Origin: Streptococcus hyointestinalis
GTDB lineage: Bacteria; Bacillota; Bacilli; Lactobacillales; Streptococcaceae
DNA: 64,000 nt
NCBI RefSeq assembly: GCF_900459405.1
Contig: NZ_UHFN01000007.1
Coordinates: forward strand, 1,488,001 to 1,552,000
Direction of reading: 5' to 3'
Shown here: piece after piece, positions 1-8,730 of the stretch
How positions within the stretch are numbered: position 1 is the first letter of the stretch
Layout of the letters: each line of letters opens with the position of its first letter
The notes under the pieces: model-generated
Told to the model about the DNA's origin: nothing
Database searches by the model: none
What the model saw: only the letters and a program-made list of their open reading frames with translations
Position numbers and translations under genes: made by a program

Positions 1-231
1 TGCTTTTGTCAGGTTATGTGGTTTTTGAATAACCAAATAACCACCATCGTCTACCATTTCCACCTGCGGCATCTTCTGTGTCATTGCTTCTACAGAGTTG
101 GCAAAGTTAAGAGCTAACATAGATACCGAGGCACATATCACATCAAAGCCATACTCACCACTACCAGCATGTCCTGTGATAGTCATCTCAGACCAGCCAG
201 AAGCATCCTTTGTAAATATTGCTTGAATCAT
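1..231 (-). CDS. prp: Ribosomal-processing cysteine protease Prp, 3' part missing
   Basis: The gene runs off the left edge; 77 codons from the start are present. Prp removes the N-terminal extension of ribosomal protein L27 in Firmicutes and is normally encoded between rplU and rpmA. The translation starts MIQAIFTKDASGW and contains GHAGSG (catalytic His region) and a Cys in FDVICASVS, the His/Cys pair known for this family. It starts 5 bp after the rplU stop codon on the same strand, so it shares the rplU transcript and leader. rpmA would be expected just outside the window. Function is inferred from motif and synteny. Confidence 0.9.
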   Translation of the reverse strand, partial: MIQAIFTKDASGWSEMTITGHAGSGEYGFDVICASVSMLALNFANSVEAMTQKMPQVEMVDDGGYLVIQKPHNLTKA

Positions 232-236
232 TGTTA

Positions 237-551
237 TTAAGCGTTGATAGCGTTGATAACAACTTTTGTATAAGGTTGACGATGTCCTTGTTTACGGTGA
301 CTACCTTTTTTAGGTTTGTATTTGTAAGTAACAACTTTCTTTTGTTTGCCTTGTTTTTCAACAGTACCAACAACGCTAGCACCCTCAACGATTGGAGTAC
401 CAACTTTAGTTGTTTCACCACCAACAAGAACGACTTGGTCAAATGTAACCTCTGCTCCTGCTTCAACATCAAGTTTTTCAACGTAGATCGCTTGACCTAC
501 TTCAACTTTAACTTGTTTACCACCAGTTTTGATGATTGCGTATGTGCTCAT
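237..551 (-). CDS. rplU: 50S ribosomal protein L21
   Basis: The 104-residue protein starts [20 protein letters not shown], typical for L21, and has usual family length. It binds 23S rRNA in the large subunit. The start follows a strong GGAGGTG Shine-Dalgarno. It is first in the rplU-prp(-rpmA) operon and is preceded by a structured leader and a consensus promoter, so autogenous control through the leader is likely. The basic C-terminus ([16 protein letters not shown]) fits rRNA binding. Confidence 0.97.
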   Translation of the reverse strand: MSTYAIIKTGGKQVKVEVGQAIYVEKLDVEAGAEVTFDQVVLVGGETTKVGTPIVEGASVVGTVEKQGKQKKVVTYKYKPKKGSHRKQGHRQPYTKVVINAINA

Positions 552-657
552 GATGCACCTCCTATAAAAATTTTAGTGAAGACTCGCCTAGCACTGTGAG
601 CCTTAGCTACTTAGATACAGTGGTCGTGCGGTTGCACAGGATGTGCATTAGTCAACT
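552..657 (-). ncRNA. L21 leader (rplU 5' UTR)
   Basis: The transcribed region between the rplU promoter and start codon contains inverted segments such as GCACATCCTGTGC and resembles the L21 leader family found upstream of rplU in Firmicutes. That family is thought to bind L21 for feedback control. I identified it by position and by paired segments, not by covariance search; Rfam model RF00559 would be the test. Confidence 0.65.
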
Positions 658-662
658 TCTCA

Positions 663-691
663 AGTATACTATATTTTTCTAGCTTTGACAA
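663..691 (-). promoter_or_regulatory. rplU promoter
   Basis: On the minus strand TTGTCA and TATACT are separated by 17 bp, close to the sigma-A consensus. The predicted start of transcription gives a leader of about 105 nt before rplU. Confidence 0.8.
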
Positions 692-714
692 GAGAAAATG
701 TCTAAAAACACTTT

Positions 715-727
715 GTTTGACAGCTTT
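715..727. repeat. 13-bp direct repeat, left flank of IS30-type element
   Basis: GTTTGACAGCTTT is repeated exactly at 2263-2275, on the other side of the IS. It looks like a target-site duplication. The right copy supplies the -35 box of the downstream gene. Confidence 0.75.
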
Positions 728-829
728 CCAAAATTCTCAAAGTAAGTTCTAGTCTGTCTTAAAAACTGGAAATTAGACTGAGACAAAAAATAAGGTAGAA
801 CTTACTATGGGACAAGTTGGTAACTGACA

Positions 830-1993
830 ATGAAAAACAAACACTTAACTCTCTCTGATCGCAACGATATTCAAATAGGAATCGAACAGCTAAAAACCTT
901 CTCAGCTATCGCTACTAAGCTAGGAAAAGACCCGTCCACAATCTCAAAAGAAGTTCGCAGAAATCGAGTGGTTAAAGAAAATTCTGTGACATCCAATTGT
1001 GAGGCCTGCCCTCTACTCAAAAAGGCTCCTTACGTTTGTAATGCCTGTCCGAAAAAGAGAAGCAATTGTGGATACCAGAAACAGTTCTACTACGCAAAAA
1101 GAGCTCAGCTGGATTATGAAGCTAAGCTCTCAGATTCGAGAACAGGTGTTGCCCTAAACAAGGAAGAATTCTATCGCATGGACGAGATTGTCTCTTCTGC
1201 CATCAAAAAAGGACAACACCTCAACCACATCATCGCCTCAAATGAACTTTCGGCATCCAGAGCTTCTATCTACAGATACCTTGAAAAGGGCTATCTGTCC
1301 ACAAAGCCTATTGATTTCCCCCGTGTCGTGAAATTCAGAAAGCGGAGAACCAGAAATCTCCAACCCATTCCTAAAACTGCTAGAGAAGGACGGTCTTACG
1401 AGGACTTCCAAGGCTTTCTTACTAAGAATGATATCAGCTACTGGCTGGAAATGGACACCGTTACTGGAAGGATTGGAGGAAAGGTACTTCTCACTTTTAA
1501 CCTCTCCTACTGCAACTTTATTTTCGCTCGGTTACTGGATAATAAAACAGCTAATGAGGTCGCTAAACACCTCTACGCTATCAAGAATGACCTACACCAG
1601 AAAGAGATGAGCTTCTGCGAACTATTCCCTGTCATTCTGACCGATAATGGCGGTGAATTCGCTAGAGTAGACGATATCGAAATGGATGTTCGTGGAGAAT
1701 CTAAACTCTTCTTCTGTGACCCAAATCGTTCTGACCAGAAGGGGAGAATTGAGAAAAATCACACGCTTATCAGAGATATTCTCCCTAAAGGAACTAGCTT
1801 CGATAACTTGACACAGGATGACATCAACCTAGTTTGTTCACATGTCAACAGCGTCAAACGAGCTTCTTTCAACGGAAAATCAGCCTATGAACTCTTTACC
1901 TTTACCTACGGTGAGGAAGTGGCAACACTTCTCGGTATCTCTAAAATTGACCCTGAAAACGTCATCCAATCACCTCGATTATTAGATAAATAA
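830..1993 (+). CDS. IS30-family transposase
   Basis: A 387-residue protein with an N-terminal helix-turn-helix (LSDRNDIQIGIEQLKTFSAI, then DPSTISKEVRRNR), a Cys-rich region (CEAC, CNAC, residues about 58-82) and a DDE integrase core (LEMDTVTG, LTDNGGEF, and a Glu in GRIEKNHT). The order matches IS30-family enzymes, and the Cys-rich insert makes it longer than the second IS30 transposase in this window. The reading frame looks intact, so the element may be active. It reads toward the VOC gene. Confidence 0.93.
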   Translation: MKNKHLTLSDRNDIQIGIEQLKTFSAIATKLGKDPSTISKEVRRNRVVKENSVTSNCEACPLLKKAPYVCNACPKKRSNCGYQKQFYYAKRAQLDYEAKLSDSRTGVALNKEEFYRMDEIVSSAIKKGQHLNHIIASNELSASRASIYRYLEKGYLSTKPIDFPRVVKFRKRRTRNLQPIPKTAREGRSYEDFQGFLTKNDISYWLEMDTVTGRIGGKVLLTFNLSYCNFIFARLLDNKTANEVAKHLYAIKNDLHQKEMSFCELFPVILTDNGGEFARVDDIEMDVRGESKLFFCDPNRSDQKGRIEKNHTLIRDILPKGTSFDNLTQDDINLVCSHVNSVKRASFNGKSAYELFTFTYGEEVATLLGISKIDPENVIQSPRLLDK

Positions 1994-2262
1994 TCGCTAG
2001 TTTTTATCAGAAAATAATTTCAAAATAGAAAGGAACTTGTCCCGTCCTAAATTCCAGATGACTAGAACTTACTTTGAGACGTCTCAGAGCCAGTAACTTT
2101 AGTGTACCCTTTTTTCAATATTTTCAGGCCTAAAACTCACTATTATCAGCATTTTTAGTCAAAAAAGAATTTAGTCTGAGACTAAATTCTGTTGATTTTA
2201 TGCAGTTTTCTCAGAGTAACTTCTGGAAGGACGGGAACTAGAACTTACTTTGAGAATTTACC
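1994..2262. repeat. Non-coding right end of IS30 copy A with reiterated termini
   Basis: No gene is seen here. CCCGTCCTAAATTCCAGA (2041-2058) is followed by a 19-bp copy of the IS terminus (2061-2079). The inverse, TCTGGAAGGACGGG (2222-2235), is followed by the outer terminus (2237-2259). The two blocks could pair into a long hairpin around about 160 bp of A+T-rich DNA. Confidence 0.6.
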
Positions 2263-2264
2263 GT

Positions 2265-2293
2265 TTGACAGCTTTTAGCTTCTATCATACTAT
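2265..2293 (+). promoter_or_regulatory. Promoter of the VOC gene, at the IS junction
   Basis: TTGACA, a 17-bp spacer and TACTAT. The -35 box lies inside the 13-bp direct repeat, so the insertion duplicated the box and left this promoter whole. Confidence 0.75.
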
Positions 2294-2327
2294 AAAAGCA
2301 AATCATTGTAAAAACAAGGAGAATAAG

Positions 2328-2696
2328 ATGTTTACAGAAAATGCTACCCTAATGCTTTATGTCGAGAATGTCCAAGCAGAGTATGACTTTTGGAAAACTG
2401 CTGGTTTTGAGATTTTGTCTAAAGAGACCATTATGGATTATGATACTTTTGACATGAAGCCACATGCAGATAGCACTTTGACTTTTAAGGTTTACGATAA
2501 AGCCTTCATCAAGCAAATATCGCCTGAAGTCGCTGACTTTCAGCCTAGTGTCTTGTTTGAGACAGAGGAGATTACAGAACTGCATGAGCGTATTTCAGGC
2601 TTAACTGATAACATCAGTCCGATTACTTCTACTCCTTTTGTGTCTTTTAACTTTGCTAGTCCTAGTGGTATCTACTTTGCTGTCAAAGAAAAATAG
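2328..2696 (+). CDS. VOC-superfamily (glyoxalase/bleomycin-resistance-like) protein
   Basis: A 122-residue protein starting MFTENATLMLYVENVQAEYD. The vicinal-oxygen-chelate fold is suggested by the opening strand, FWKTAGFEI and the closing strand ending GIYFAVKEK. Members bind a metal or a small ligand; the substrate cannot be told from the sequence. The ATG was chosen because AAGGAGAAT precedes it at good spacing. It has its own promoter beside the IS and ends at a terminator shared with convergent ilvD. Confidence 0.75.
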   Translation: MFTENATLMLYVENVQAEYDFWKTAGFEILSKETIMDYDTFDMKPHADSTLTFKVYDKAFIKQISPEVADFQPSVLFETEEITELHERISGLTDNISPITSTPFVSFNFASPSGIYFAVKEK

Positions 2697-2708
2697 TCCT
2701 TCTATGTG

Positions 2709-2741
2709 AAAAAATACCTACCGCAAGGGCAGGTATTTTTT
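2709..2741. terminator. Bidirectional terminator between the VOC gene and ilvD
   Basis: AAAAATACCT and AGGTATTTTT arms pair around a short loop, with A and T runs on both sides, serving both convergent genes. Confidence 0.85.
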
Positions 2742-2744
2742 AGA

Positions 2745-4445
2745 TTAGTCGTTCTCTTTACGCCAGAAGTCTGTAATAGCACCTTTTGCGGAGCTTGAGA
2801 CGATGTGAGCGTATTTCCCGAGGACACCACGTGAATAAAGTGGTGGCAATTCGGTTTCTGCTTGGCGTTTAGCCAGCTCTTCTTCAGAGACTTTCATGGT
2901 GATTTCTTTAGTATCTTGGTCGACAATGACAATGTCTCCATCACGTAGATAAGCAATTGGACCGCCATCTTGAGCCTCTGGTGCGATGTGTCCGACAACC
3001 AAACCATAAGTACCACCTGAGAAGCGACCATCCGTCAAAAGACAGACAGACTCACCTTGTCCTTTACCGACAAGGATAGAAGAAAGCGAGAGCATCTCTG
3101 GCATACCTGGACCACCTTTTGGTCCCACATAACGCACAACAACAACGTCTCCATCAACAACCTCGTCAGCCAGCACGGCATTCACAGCGTCTTCTTCGCT
3201 GTTAAAGACTTTTGCTGGACCTTCGTGTCTGCGGACTTTAACCCCGGATACCTTGGCAACAGCGCCGTCAGGTGCAAGATTACCACGAAGGATGATAAGT
3301 GGTCCATCCTCACGTTTTGGCTTATCAAGCGGCATGATGACTTTTTGACCTTCCTTGAGGTCTGGTGCGTCTGCTAGATTTTCTGCCAAAGTCTTACCAG
3401 TACATGTCAAGCAATCACCGTGCAAATAGCCGTTTTGATAGAGGTATTTCATAACGGCTTGCACACCACCGACATTGTACAAGTCTTGGAAGACATACTG
3501 ACCACTAGGTTTAAGGTCAGCTAAGTGAGGCACACGGGCTTGAAAATCATTGAAGTCATCCAAAGTCAACTCCACATTTGCAGCGTGAGCAATAGCTAAA
3601 AGGTGCAAAATAGCATTTGTAGAGCCACCAAGTGCCATGACAACGGTGATGGCATTTTCAAACGCTTTGCGTGTCATGATGTCTTTAGGCGTGATACCCA
3701 TCTCAAGCAATTTGACAACAGCACGTCCTGCTTCTTCAACGTCTTTTTTCTTCTCAGCGGATTCTGCTGGGTGAGAGGATGAACCTGGTAGACTCATTCC
3801 CATGGCTTCGATAGCAGACGCCATGGTGTTAGCTGTGTACATACCTCCACAACCACCAGGGCCTGGGCAAGCGTTGCACTCAATGCGACGAACTTCTTCA
3901 GCACTCAAATCACCGTGGTTCCATTGACCAACTCCCTCAAAGACAGAAACAAGGTCGATGTCTTTGCCGTCAAGATTTCCCGGTGCAATAGTACCACCAT
4001 AAACAAAGATAGCTGGAATGCCAGTGTTTGCAATAGCAATCATAGAACCCGGCATGTTCTTGTCACAACCACCGATAGCAACCAAGGCGTCACAGTTGTG
4101 TCCGCTGATAGCTGCCTCAATAGAGTCTGCGATAATGTCACGAGACGGAAGCGAAAAACGCATACCTGGTGTCCCCATAGCGATACCATCCGCAACGGTG
4201 ATGGTACCAAACTGAACTGGCCAAGCCCCTTCCGATTTGACACCTTCTTTGGCTAATTTTCCAAAGTCATGTAGGTGAATGTTACACGGTGTATTTTCAG
4301 CCCAAGTCGAGATAACCCCTACGATTGGCTTTTCGAAATTGTCATCCTGCATACCTGTTGCTCGTAGCATCGCACGGTTTGGTGAGCGCACCATCCCATC
4401 ATAGACATGGCTTCTGATACGAAAATCTTTTGTTTCTTCTGTCAT
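2745..4445 (-). CDS. ilvD: Dihydroxy-acid dehydratase
   Basis: IlvD dehydrates 2,3-dihydroxy-3-methylbutanoate (or -pentanoate) to the 2-oxo acids that precede valine and isoleucine. The 566-residue protein has the family signatures [23 protein letters not shown] and [11 protein letters not shown], with Cys residues placed to hold an Fe-S cluster. I chose the ATG at 4445 (MTEETKD) over one five codons upstream because AAAGGGG lies at proper distance from it. A SufT-like Fe-S assembly gene lies 21 bp upstream on the same strand. No other ilv gene is in the window. Confidence 0.96.
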   Translation of the reverse strand: MTEETKDFRIRSHVYDGMVRSPNRAMLRATGMQDDNFEKPIVGVISTWAENTPCNIHLHDFGKLAKEGVKSEGAWPVQFGTITVADGIAMGTPGMRFSLPSRDIIADSIEAAISGHNCDALVAIGGCDKNMPGSMIAIANTGIPAIFVYGGTIAPGNLDGKDIDLVSVFEGVGQWNHGDLSAEEVRRIECNACPGPGGCGGMYTANTMASAIEAMGMSLPGSSSHPAESAEKKKDVEEAGRAVVKLLEMGITPKDIMTRKAFENAITVVMALGGSTNAILHLLAIAHAANVELTLDDFNDFQARVPHLADLKPSGQYVFQDLYNVGGVQAVMKYLYQNGYLHGDCLTCTGKTLAENLADAPDLKEGQKVIMPLDKPKREDGPLIILRGNLAPDGAVAKVSGVKVRRHEGPAKVFNSEEDAVNAVLADEVVDGDVVVVRYVGPKGGPGMPEMLSLSSILVGKGQGESVCLLTDGRFSGGTYGLVVGHIAPEAQDGGPIAYLRDGDIVIVDQDTKEITMKVSEEELAKRQAETELPPLYSRGVLGKYAHIVSSSAKGAITDFWRKEND

Positions 4446-4466
4446 TTTTTCCCCTTTCATATGTCC

Positions 4467-4808
4467 TTACTTTGGACTGATACCTAGTGTGATACGACCT
4501 AGACGACTGATACGTGTCATCTTCCAGACAGGCGTCCAGACGACCTCTACCGACACAGAAGTAATAGCATCAATACTATTTAGCGCTGTAACAATATCTG
4601 CTGGCAAGGTATCTACACAGCTACAGCCTGCCTCAGTAAATGTAATCACCACATGGCAATGCCCTGTCTCGTCTAAGTTAATCTCATAAACCAATCCCAA
4701 ATTATAAATATCAAGTTCAATCTCGGGATCATAAACGGTTTGTAATTTGTCTACCAACTGGTCACTAATAGCCAGTGCTCGGTCGTTTATCTTAATGTCC
4801 TCTCTCAT
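4467..4808 (-). CDS. SufT/MIP18-family (DUF59) Fe-S assembly factor
   Basis: A 113-residue protein with the DUF59 pattern DPEIELDIYNLGLVYEI and TEAGCSC, the conserved Cys segment of SufT-like proteins that help mature Fe-S enzymes. The start has AGAGGTGG 4-5 nt upstream. It directly precedes ilvD, whose product needs an Fe-S cluster, so a dedicated maturation role is a reasonable inference. It is a single-domain protein without the ATPase (Mrp) fusion seen in some relatives. Confidence 0.85.
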   Translation of the reverse strand: MREDIKINDRALAISDQLVDKLQTVYDPEIELDIYNLGLVYEINLDETGHCHVVITFTEAGCSCVDTLPADIVTALNSIDAITSVSVEVVWTPVWKMTRISRLGRITLGISPK

Positions 4809-4875
4809 GGCACCACCTCTTTTTGACTTATTACTATCTATTATACCACAAATATTTGATTTGTCAGAAAAATCT

Positions 4876-5406
4876 TTATTTTGTCAATTTGACAGGCACC
4901 ATATAGCAAATAGCCCGCTTAAACAAGGTCTCTAATTCCTTTTCATCAAGGTGGTCATGTGTCGCTAAAACCGTGTAATATTCTTTGCCCTCGTGATAAG
5001 TATAGGGCGTTGCTTTAAAGCCATTACGCTCATAAAAAGTCAGGCGCTTCAAGCGCTCATCATAGTTTTTAGCGTCGCTCTCTAAAGGCTCAATGGTCAA
5101 AACAAGCGCCCGCTGACCTGCTCGCTCCTTGAAATCCTCCAAAATAGCACTGCCATAGCCTTTTCCTCTATGAACATCATTCACCGCTAAAAATAAGATG
5201 TAAACTGCTTCTTTGGACATGACACTATAAGTAAAGCCACAGAAAGTGTCGCCATCATAGTAAGCGTCAAAATGCGTGTTTTTCCGTGTAGCTAATAACA
5301 CCAAAGGCAAATAAGGCAGGCGCTCATAAGCTGGAAAGGCACTTTCATAAAGTTTTTTGACTTTTTTGTATTCTTTTGACAATAGTCTAACAGGTCGTTT
5401 TTCCAT
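4876..5406 (-). CDS. GNAT-family N-acetyltransferase
   Basis: About 176 residues. VNDVHRGKGYGSAI matches the acetyl-CoA pyrophosphate-binding loop (motif A), and the C-terminal FYERNGF is the usual GNAT motif B. The substrate is unknown. The ATG at 5406 lies one base after the stop of the capA-like gene, suggesting translational coupling. An upstream in-frame ATG at 5427, overlapping that gene, is possible; neither has a strong Shine-Dalgarno. It ends 67 bp before the SufT-like gene. Confidence 0.8.
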   Translation of the reverse strand: MEKRPVRLLSKEYKKVKKLYESAFPAYERLPYLPLVLLATRKNTHFDAYYDGDTFCGFTYSVMSKEAVYILFLAVNDVHRGKGYGSAILEDFKERAGQRALVLTIEPLESDAKNYDERLKRLTFYERNGFKATPYTYHEGKEYYTVLATHDHLDEKELETLFKRAICYMVPVKLTK

Positions 5407-5407
5407 A

Positions 5408-6586
5408 TCACCATTTGAGATTAACATGCTCTACCATTTCTTTGTAGGCTGTATCTACTCTTTCTTTCATTGCTGCATCCAACTCATCACGGTATTTGCC
5501 ACCCTCGATAAAGTCCTCTAGGATAAGTGTGCGGTAATTATAAAGTTCATAACCTTCACTACCATAAGTACCCTTACTCCAAGCCCAGACAAGTGTTGGG
5601 TGTGCTTTTACCGTTTGAATGGTTGTTTTCTTTCCTTTTTTCTTGAAGGTCACATCCATCAAGAGCCCTCGCTCAGTCCACTTAGCATTTTCAACCCCAT
5701 CCATGGTCTCGATACGCTGGTTGGACAAGAAATTGCCCATAGAGTAAATGATGAACTTCTTCTCGCCGTCCTTTGTCAGCGTCTCAGCAGGCTCGACCAC
5801 ATGCGGATGTCCACCAAAGACCACATCAGCTCCCCAGTCAATCATCTCATGATACAAAGTAACCTGCTCATCTGTTGGCGTCAATTGGTACTCAACACCC
5901 ATCTGCGGCATGACAATCGTGACATCTGCTTCTTTTTCAGCTTTCTGGATTTCTTTTTTCATTTTCTTTTCATCAAGGTCAGACAGATGTTTTTCATAGT
6001 CATCAGTGCTGAGGCTTTCTTCTAGCCCATTATAGCCATAAGAATAACCCAAAATCGCAATCTTAATGCCATTGACTTCTTTGATTAAGATATCCTCTTT
6101 TTGGCGATTCTTTGAGTAGACGCCGACAGTATCTATGCCAAGATTATTAAAAATAGACTTGGTATTGAGCGCCCCAGCAAGCCCAGAGTCTAGGATATGA
6201 TTGTGCGCCAAGTCAACCACATCATAGCCTGTATCCTTGATAGCTTGCGCAATGCTCTTTGGCGCATTGAACAGCGGATAGCCAGCTAGAGCGTAATCAT
6301 CACTAATCGTCCCCTCATAGTCACCGATAGCCAAATCAGCTTCCGAAATCCAGTCCTTAACATACTTAAAATAAGGATTAAAATCATAGCTTCCGTCCGC
6401 TTTTTGTGCACTAGCGTAGAGGACATTGTGAATGAGAATGTCTCCATTTGCAACGACTCGAGCTGTTTTGACAGTCTCTTTTGATGTCTGTTTCTGTGAA
6501 GAATTGACCACATCTGATGCTGCTCCAACAATCAAAATTGCTGAGAGACTAGCAAGCGAGATGGCTGTTGTCCATTTGTATTTCAT
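5408..6586 (-). CDS. CapA-family (PgsA-like) membrane-anchored protein
   Basis: A 392-residue protein with an N-terminal hydrophobic segment (TAISLASLSAILIVGAAS), then a CapA fold related to metallophosphatases: NGDILIH, IGDYEG, DLAHNHILDSG, PQMGVEYQ and GGHPHVVEP. Relatives take part in poly-gamma-glutamate capsule synthesis, but no capB or capC is near, so the role here is open. The start at 6586 has AAAGGAGA upstream. The promoter region shows an extended -10 (TGCTATAAT). It is followed directly by the GNAT gene. Confidence 0.85.
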   Translation of the reverse strand: MKYKWTTAISLASLSAILIVGAASDVVNSSQKQTSKETVKTARVVANGDILIHNVLYASAQKADGSYDFNPYFKYVKDWISEADLAIGDYEGTISDDYALAGYPLFNAPKSIAQAIKDTGYDVVDLAHNHILDSGLAGALNTKSIFNNLGIDTVGVYSKNRQKEDILIKEVNGIKIAILGYSYGYNGLEESLSTDDYEKHLSDLDEKKMKKEIQKAEKEADVTIVMPQMGVEYQLTPTDEQVTLYHEMIDWGADVVFGGHPHVVEPAETLTKDGEKKFIIYSMGNFLSNQRIETMDGVENAKWTERGLLMDVTFKKKGKKTTIQTVKAHPTLVWAWSKGTYGSEGYELYNYRTLILEDFIEGGKYRDELDAAMKERVDTAYKEMVEHVNLKW

Positions 6587-6671
6587 CGTATCTCCTTTCG
6601 CTACTATCATTATAGCATGAGAGAGCATAAAGCCAAAGTACAATCCTAGAAAAAAACAGAAAAGAAGTCAC

Positions 6672-6700
6672 AAAAAAACCTGAGAATTTCTCAGGTTTCA
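6672..6700 (-). terminator. Terminator of the infC-rpmI-rplT operon
   Basis: On the minus strand AAACCTGAGAAATTCTCAGG folds into a hairpin followed by seven T residues, just after the rplT stop. Confidence 0.88.
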
Positions 6701-6705
6701 AGGTA

Positions 6706-7065
6706 TTATTTACCAAGTTTTGCTTTAGCTGCGTCAGCAAGAGCTGTAAATGCTGCTGCATCGTTTACTGCCAAGTCAGCAAGCATTTTACGGTTTACTT
6801 CGATTTCAGCTAATTTCAAACCGTGCATCAATTGTGAGTATGACAAACCATTCATACGAGCTGCCGCATTGATACGTGTGATCCACAATTTGCGGAAGTC
6901 ACGTTTTTTCTGACGACGGTCACGGTATGCATAGTAGTAAGAGTTCATTACTTGTTCTTTTGCAGTACGGAACAAGATGTGTTTTGCACCATAGTAACCT
7001 TTAGCTAATTTTAAAACACGTTTACGACGTTTGCGTGATACAACGCCACCTTTAACACGAGCCAT
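6706..7065 (-). CDS. rplT: 50S ribosomal protein L20
   Basis: A 119-residue basic protein, normal L20 length, starting [20 protein letters not shown]. It binds 23S rRNA early in 50S assembly and represses its own operon in Firmicutes. The start has a CGGAGGAT Shine-Dalgarno. It is the last gene of infC-rpmI-rplT, 41 bp after rpmI. Confidence 0.97.
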   Translation of the reverse strand: MARVKGGVVSRKRRKRVLKLAKGYYGAKHILFRTAKEQVMNSYYYAYRDRRQKKRDFRKLWITRINAAARMNGLSYSQLMHGLKLAEIEVNRKMLADLAVNDAAAFTALADAAKAKLGK

Positions 7066-7106
7066 TTATATATCCTCCGAAAATCTTAATTTAGTAAATG
7101 AGTTGC

Positions 7107-7307
7107 TTATTTCATGCGAGTAAGCATTGATTTGATACGTTTGAAGTCTCCTGAGCTTACCATAGAAGCTTTACGAAGGTGACGACGTTGTTTTTTAGTT
7201 TTTCCGTGGAAACGGTGTGAAGTGTAAGCACGGAAGCGTTTCAAACCACCAGAACCTGTACGTTTAAAACGTTTTGCTGATGCGCGGTGTGTTTTTTGTT
7301 TTGGCAT
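7107..7307 (-). CDS. rpmI: 50S ribosomal protein L35
   Basis: A 66-residue, very basic protein starting [20 protein letters not shown], typical for L35. It lies between infC and rplT in the conserved order and has a GAGGAGAA Shine-Dalgarno. Confidence 0.97.
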   Translation of the reverse strand: MPKQKTHRASAKRFKRTGSGGLKRFRAYTSHRFHGKTKKQRRHLRKASMVSSGDFKRIKSMLTRMK

Positions 7308-7342
7308 GATAAATTTCTCCTCTTAATAATAGTAAGTGACAA

Positions 7343-7873
7343 TTACTTTTTGTCTGGAATTGGTGCAAGTTGCATGAACATTTGACGTCCATCCATCTTA
7401 GCTCTTTGCTCAATAATCGCAATATCTTGCGTTGCTTCAGCAAAGTCCGCCAACACTTTTGCTCCAATATCTTTGTGAGTAATCATACGTCCTCTAAAAC
7501 GTATTGAAACTTTAACTTTGTTTCCTTTTTGAAGGAACTTACGACCGTTACGGAGTTTTGTCTCAAAGTCACCTTTATCAATAACAGGACTGAGACGAAT
7601 TTCCTTAACCGTCACAACGCTTTGTTTTTTGCGTTGTTCTTTACGTTTCTTTTGATACTCAAATTTGAACTTTCCATAGTCCATAATTTTCGCAACAGGT
7701 GGCGTAGCTTGCGGTTGGATAAGTACCAAATCGACATTAGCATCATCAGCGATAGCTTGTGCTTCTGACAATGGTTTGATACCTAGCTGTTCACCATCAA
7801 GACCAACTAGACGAACTTCACGAACGCGAATTTCATCGTTAATGAATAGATCTTTTTTAGCTATGATCTTCAC
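7343..7873 (-). CDS. infC: Translation initiation factor IF-3
   Basis: IF-3 binds the 30S subunit and proofreads initiator tRNA and start codon. The reading frame gives 176 residues with [28 protein letters not shown] and the C-terminal [14 protein letters not shown] segment. No ATG is available: a stop lies five codons upstream. The first usable start is GTG at 7873, but AGAGG overlaps it. ATC at 7867 or ATA at 7864 sits 5-8 nt after AGAGG, a normal spacing. Other bacteria start infC at rare codons so that IF-3 represses itself. The exact start is therefore uncertain by up to three codons. Confidence 0.95.
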   Translation of the reverse strand: MKIIAKKDLFINDEIRVREVRLVGLDGEQLGIKPLSEAQAIADDANVDLVLIQPQATPPVAKIMDYGKFKFEYQKKRKEQRKKQSVVTVKEIRLSPVIDKGDFETKLRNGRKFLQKGNKVKVSIRFRGRMITHKDIGAKVLADFAEATQDIAIIEQRAKMDGRQMFMQLAPIPDKK

Positions 7874-8018
7874 CTCTTCATATTTTTAGAGAAAAACGAA
7901 AGCGGACTTGCTAACACAAATCCGCACTACGAGTTATATTTCATGACTGAAACTTGACTTGTAGAGCCAGACAACGTTAGTCGCAAGGCGAGAAGCTCTC
8001 ACTTCTGCTTTTCTCATT
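7874..8018 (-). promoter_or_regulatory. infC operon leader with attenuator hairpin
   Basis: The leader is about 145 nt. It ends in an intrinsic terminator: GCGGATTTG (7917-7925 side) pairs with CAAGTCCGC (7902-7910) over nine base pairs with a 6-nt loop, followed by TTTCGTTTTT. A terminator before infC implies attenuation, as in L20-controlled leaders of Bacillus. Which ligand acts here is inferred. Confidence 0.75.
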
Positions 8019-8024
8019 ATTAGC

Positions 8025-8053
8025 ATTATAGCATGACTAAGAAAGGCTGTCAA
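8025..8053 (-). promoter_or_regulatory. infC-rpmI-rplT promoter
   Basis: On the minus strand TTGACA, 17-bp spacer, TATAAT: perfect consensus boxes, also with TGC before the -10. It lies across the 3' end of cmk. Confidence 0.9.
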
Positions 8054-8720
8054 TCTTTTTTTGTGCTTTTTCTTGAATAAATTGCACAACGTCTTCGATT
8101 GGGATACCGCTAGTGTCAAATGTGATGGCGTCATCAGCTGCTTTTAGCGGAGAGACCTTACGGTGGCTGTCTTTGTAGTCACGCGCCGCAATTTCTTCTT
8201 TTAAGCGTTCAAGATTGGTCTCGATTCCTTTTTCTAGATTTTCCTTATACCTACGCTCTGCCCTTTCATCGACTGAGGCAATCAGAAAAATCTTGAGTTC
8301 CGCATTTGGTAAAACGACTGTGCCGATGTCACGACCATCCATGATAATAGCGCCTTTTTCAGCGATACGGCGCTGTTGATTGACAAGCTCCGTGCGCACT
8401 TCTGGGATGGCAGCTACCCATGAGACGTTATTAGTCACATCGTTTTGGCGAATGGCAAGTGTCACATCCTTATCACCGACAAAGACAGATTGCGTGCCAT
8501 CTTCTTGGCGTCCAAAAGAAATCGGATGCTTAGCTAACAAGTCTAAAATAGCGTCAACATCCTTTTCCGTCAGTTGCTCTTTTAAGGCTAAATAAGTTGC
8601 CGAGCGATACATAGCCCCAGTGTCTAGGTAAGTATAGCCAAGATTTTTAGCGATAATCTTGGCTACTGTACTCTTACCACTAGAAGCAGGACCGTCAATG
8701 GCAATACAAATGGATTTCAT
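8037..8720 (-). CDS. cmk: Cytidylate kinase
   Basis: Phosphorylates CMP and dCMP with ATP. The 227-residue protein starts [18 protein letters not shown], which includes the P-loop, then YLDTGAMYR and [12 protein letters not shown], all typical of Cmk. The start at 8720 has AGAGGTC upstream; a longer frame to 8777 lacks support. It follows the LysM protein gene by 10 bp, forming a two-gene unit common in streptococci. The infC promoter overlaps its end. Confidence 0.96.
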   Translation of the reverse strand: MKSICIAIDGPASSGKSTVAKIIAKNLGYTYLDTGAMYRSATYLALKEQLTEKDVDAILDLLAKHPISFGRQEDGTQSVFVGDKDVTLAIRQNDVTNNVSWVAAIPEVRTELVNQQRRIAEKGAIIMDGRDIGTVVLPNAELKIFLIASVDERAERRYKENLEKGIETNLERLKEEIAARDYKDSHRKVSPLKAADDAITFDTSGIPIEDVVQFIQEKAQKKIDSLS

Positions 8721-8730
8721 AAAGACCTCT

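Larger units (their letters stand above)
728..2262 (+). mobile_element. IS30-family insertion sequence (copy A)
   Basis: The element holds one transposase gene and perfect 23-bp terminal inverted repeats at 731-753 and 2237-2259, centred on AGTAAGTTCTAGT. Exact 13-bp direct repeats (715-727 and 2263-2275) sit 3 bp outside each inverted repeat. Extra copies of the terminal motif lie inside: an inverted copy at 796-806 and a 19-bp copy at 2061-2079, about 180 bp from the right end. The right end is therefore reiterated and the true boundary could be either copy, but only the outer one is bracketed by the direct repeats. It is inserted between rplU and the VOC gene. Confidence 0.85.

Noticed and set aside
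830..1993. Composite transposon formed by the two IS30 elements
   Set aside because: The two IS30 transposases and termini are different elements 48 kb apart.
2250..2327. Upstream extension of the VOC gene to 2250
   Set aside because: The extension crosses the IS end and promoter; the ATG at 2328 has a good Shine-Dalgarno.
3057..4256. Open frames on the plus strand within ilvD
   Set aside because: They lie opposite a clear, conserved gene, have no Shine-Dalgarno and no family resemblance.
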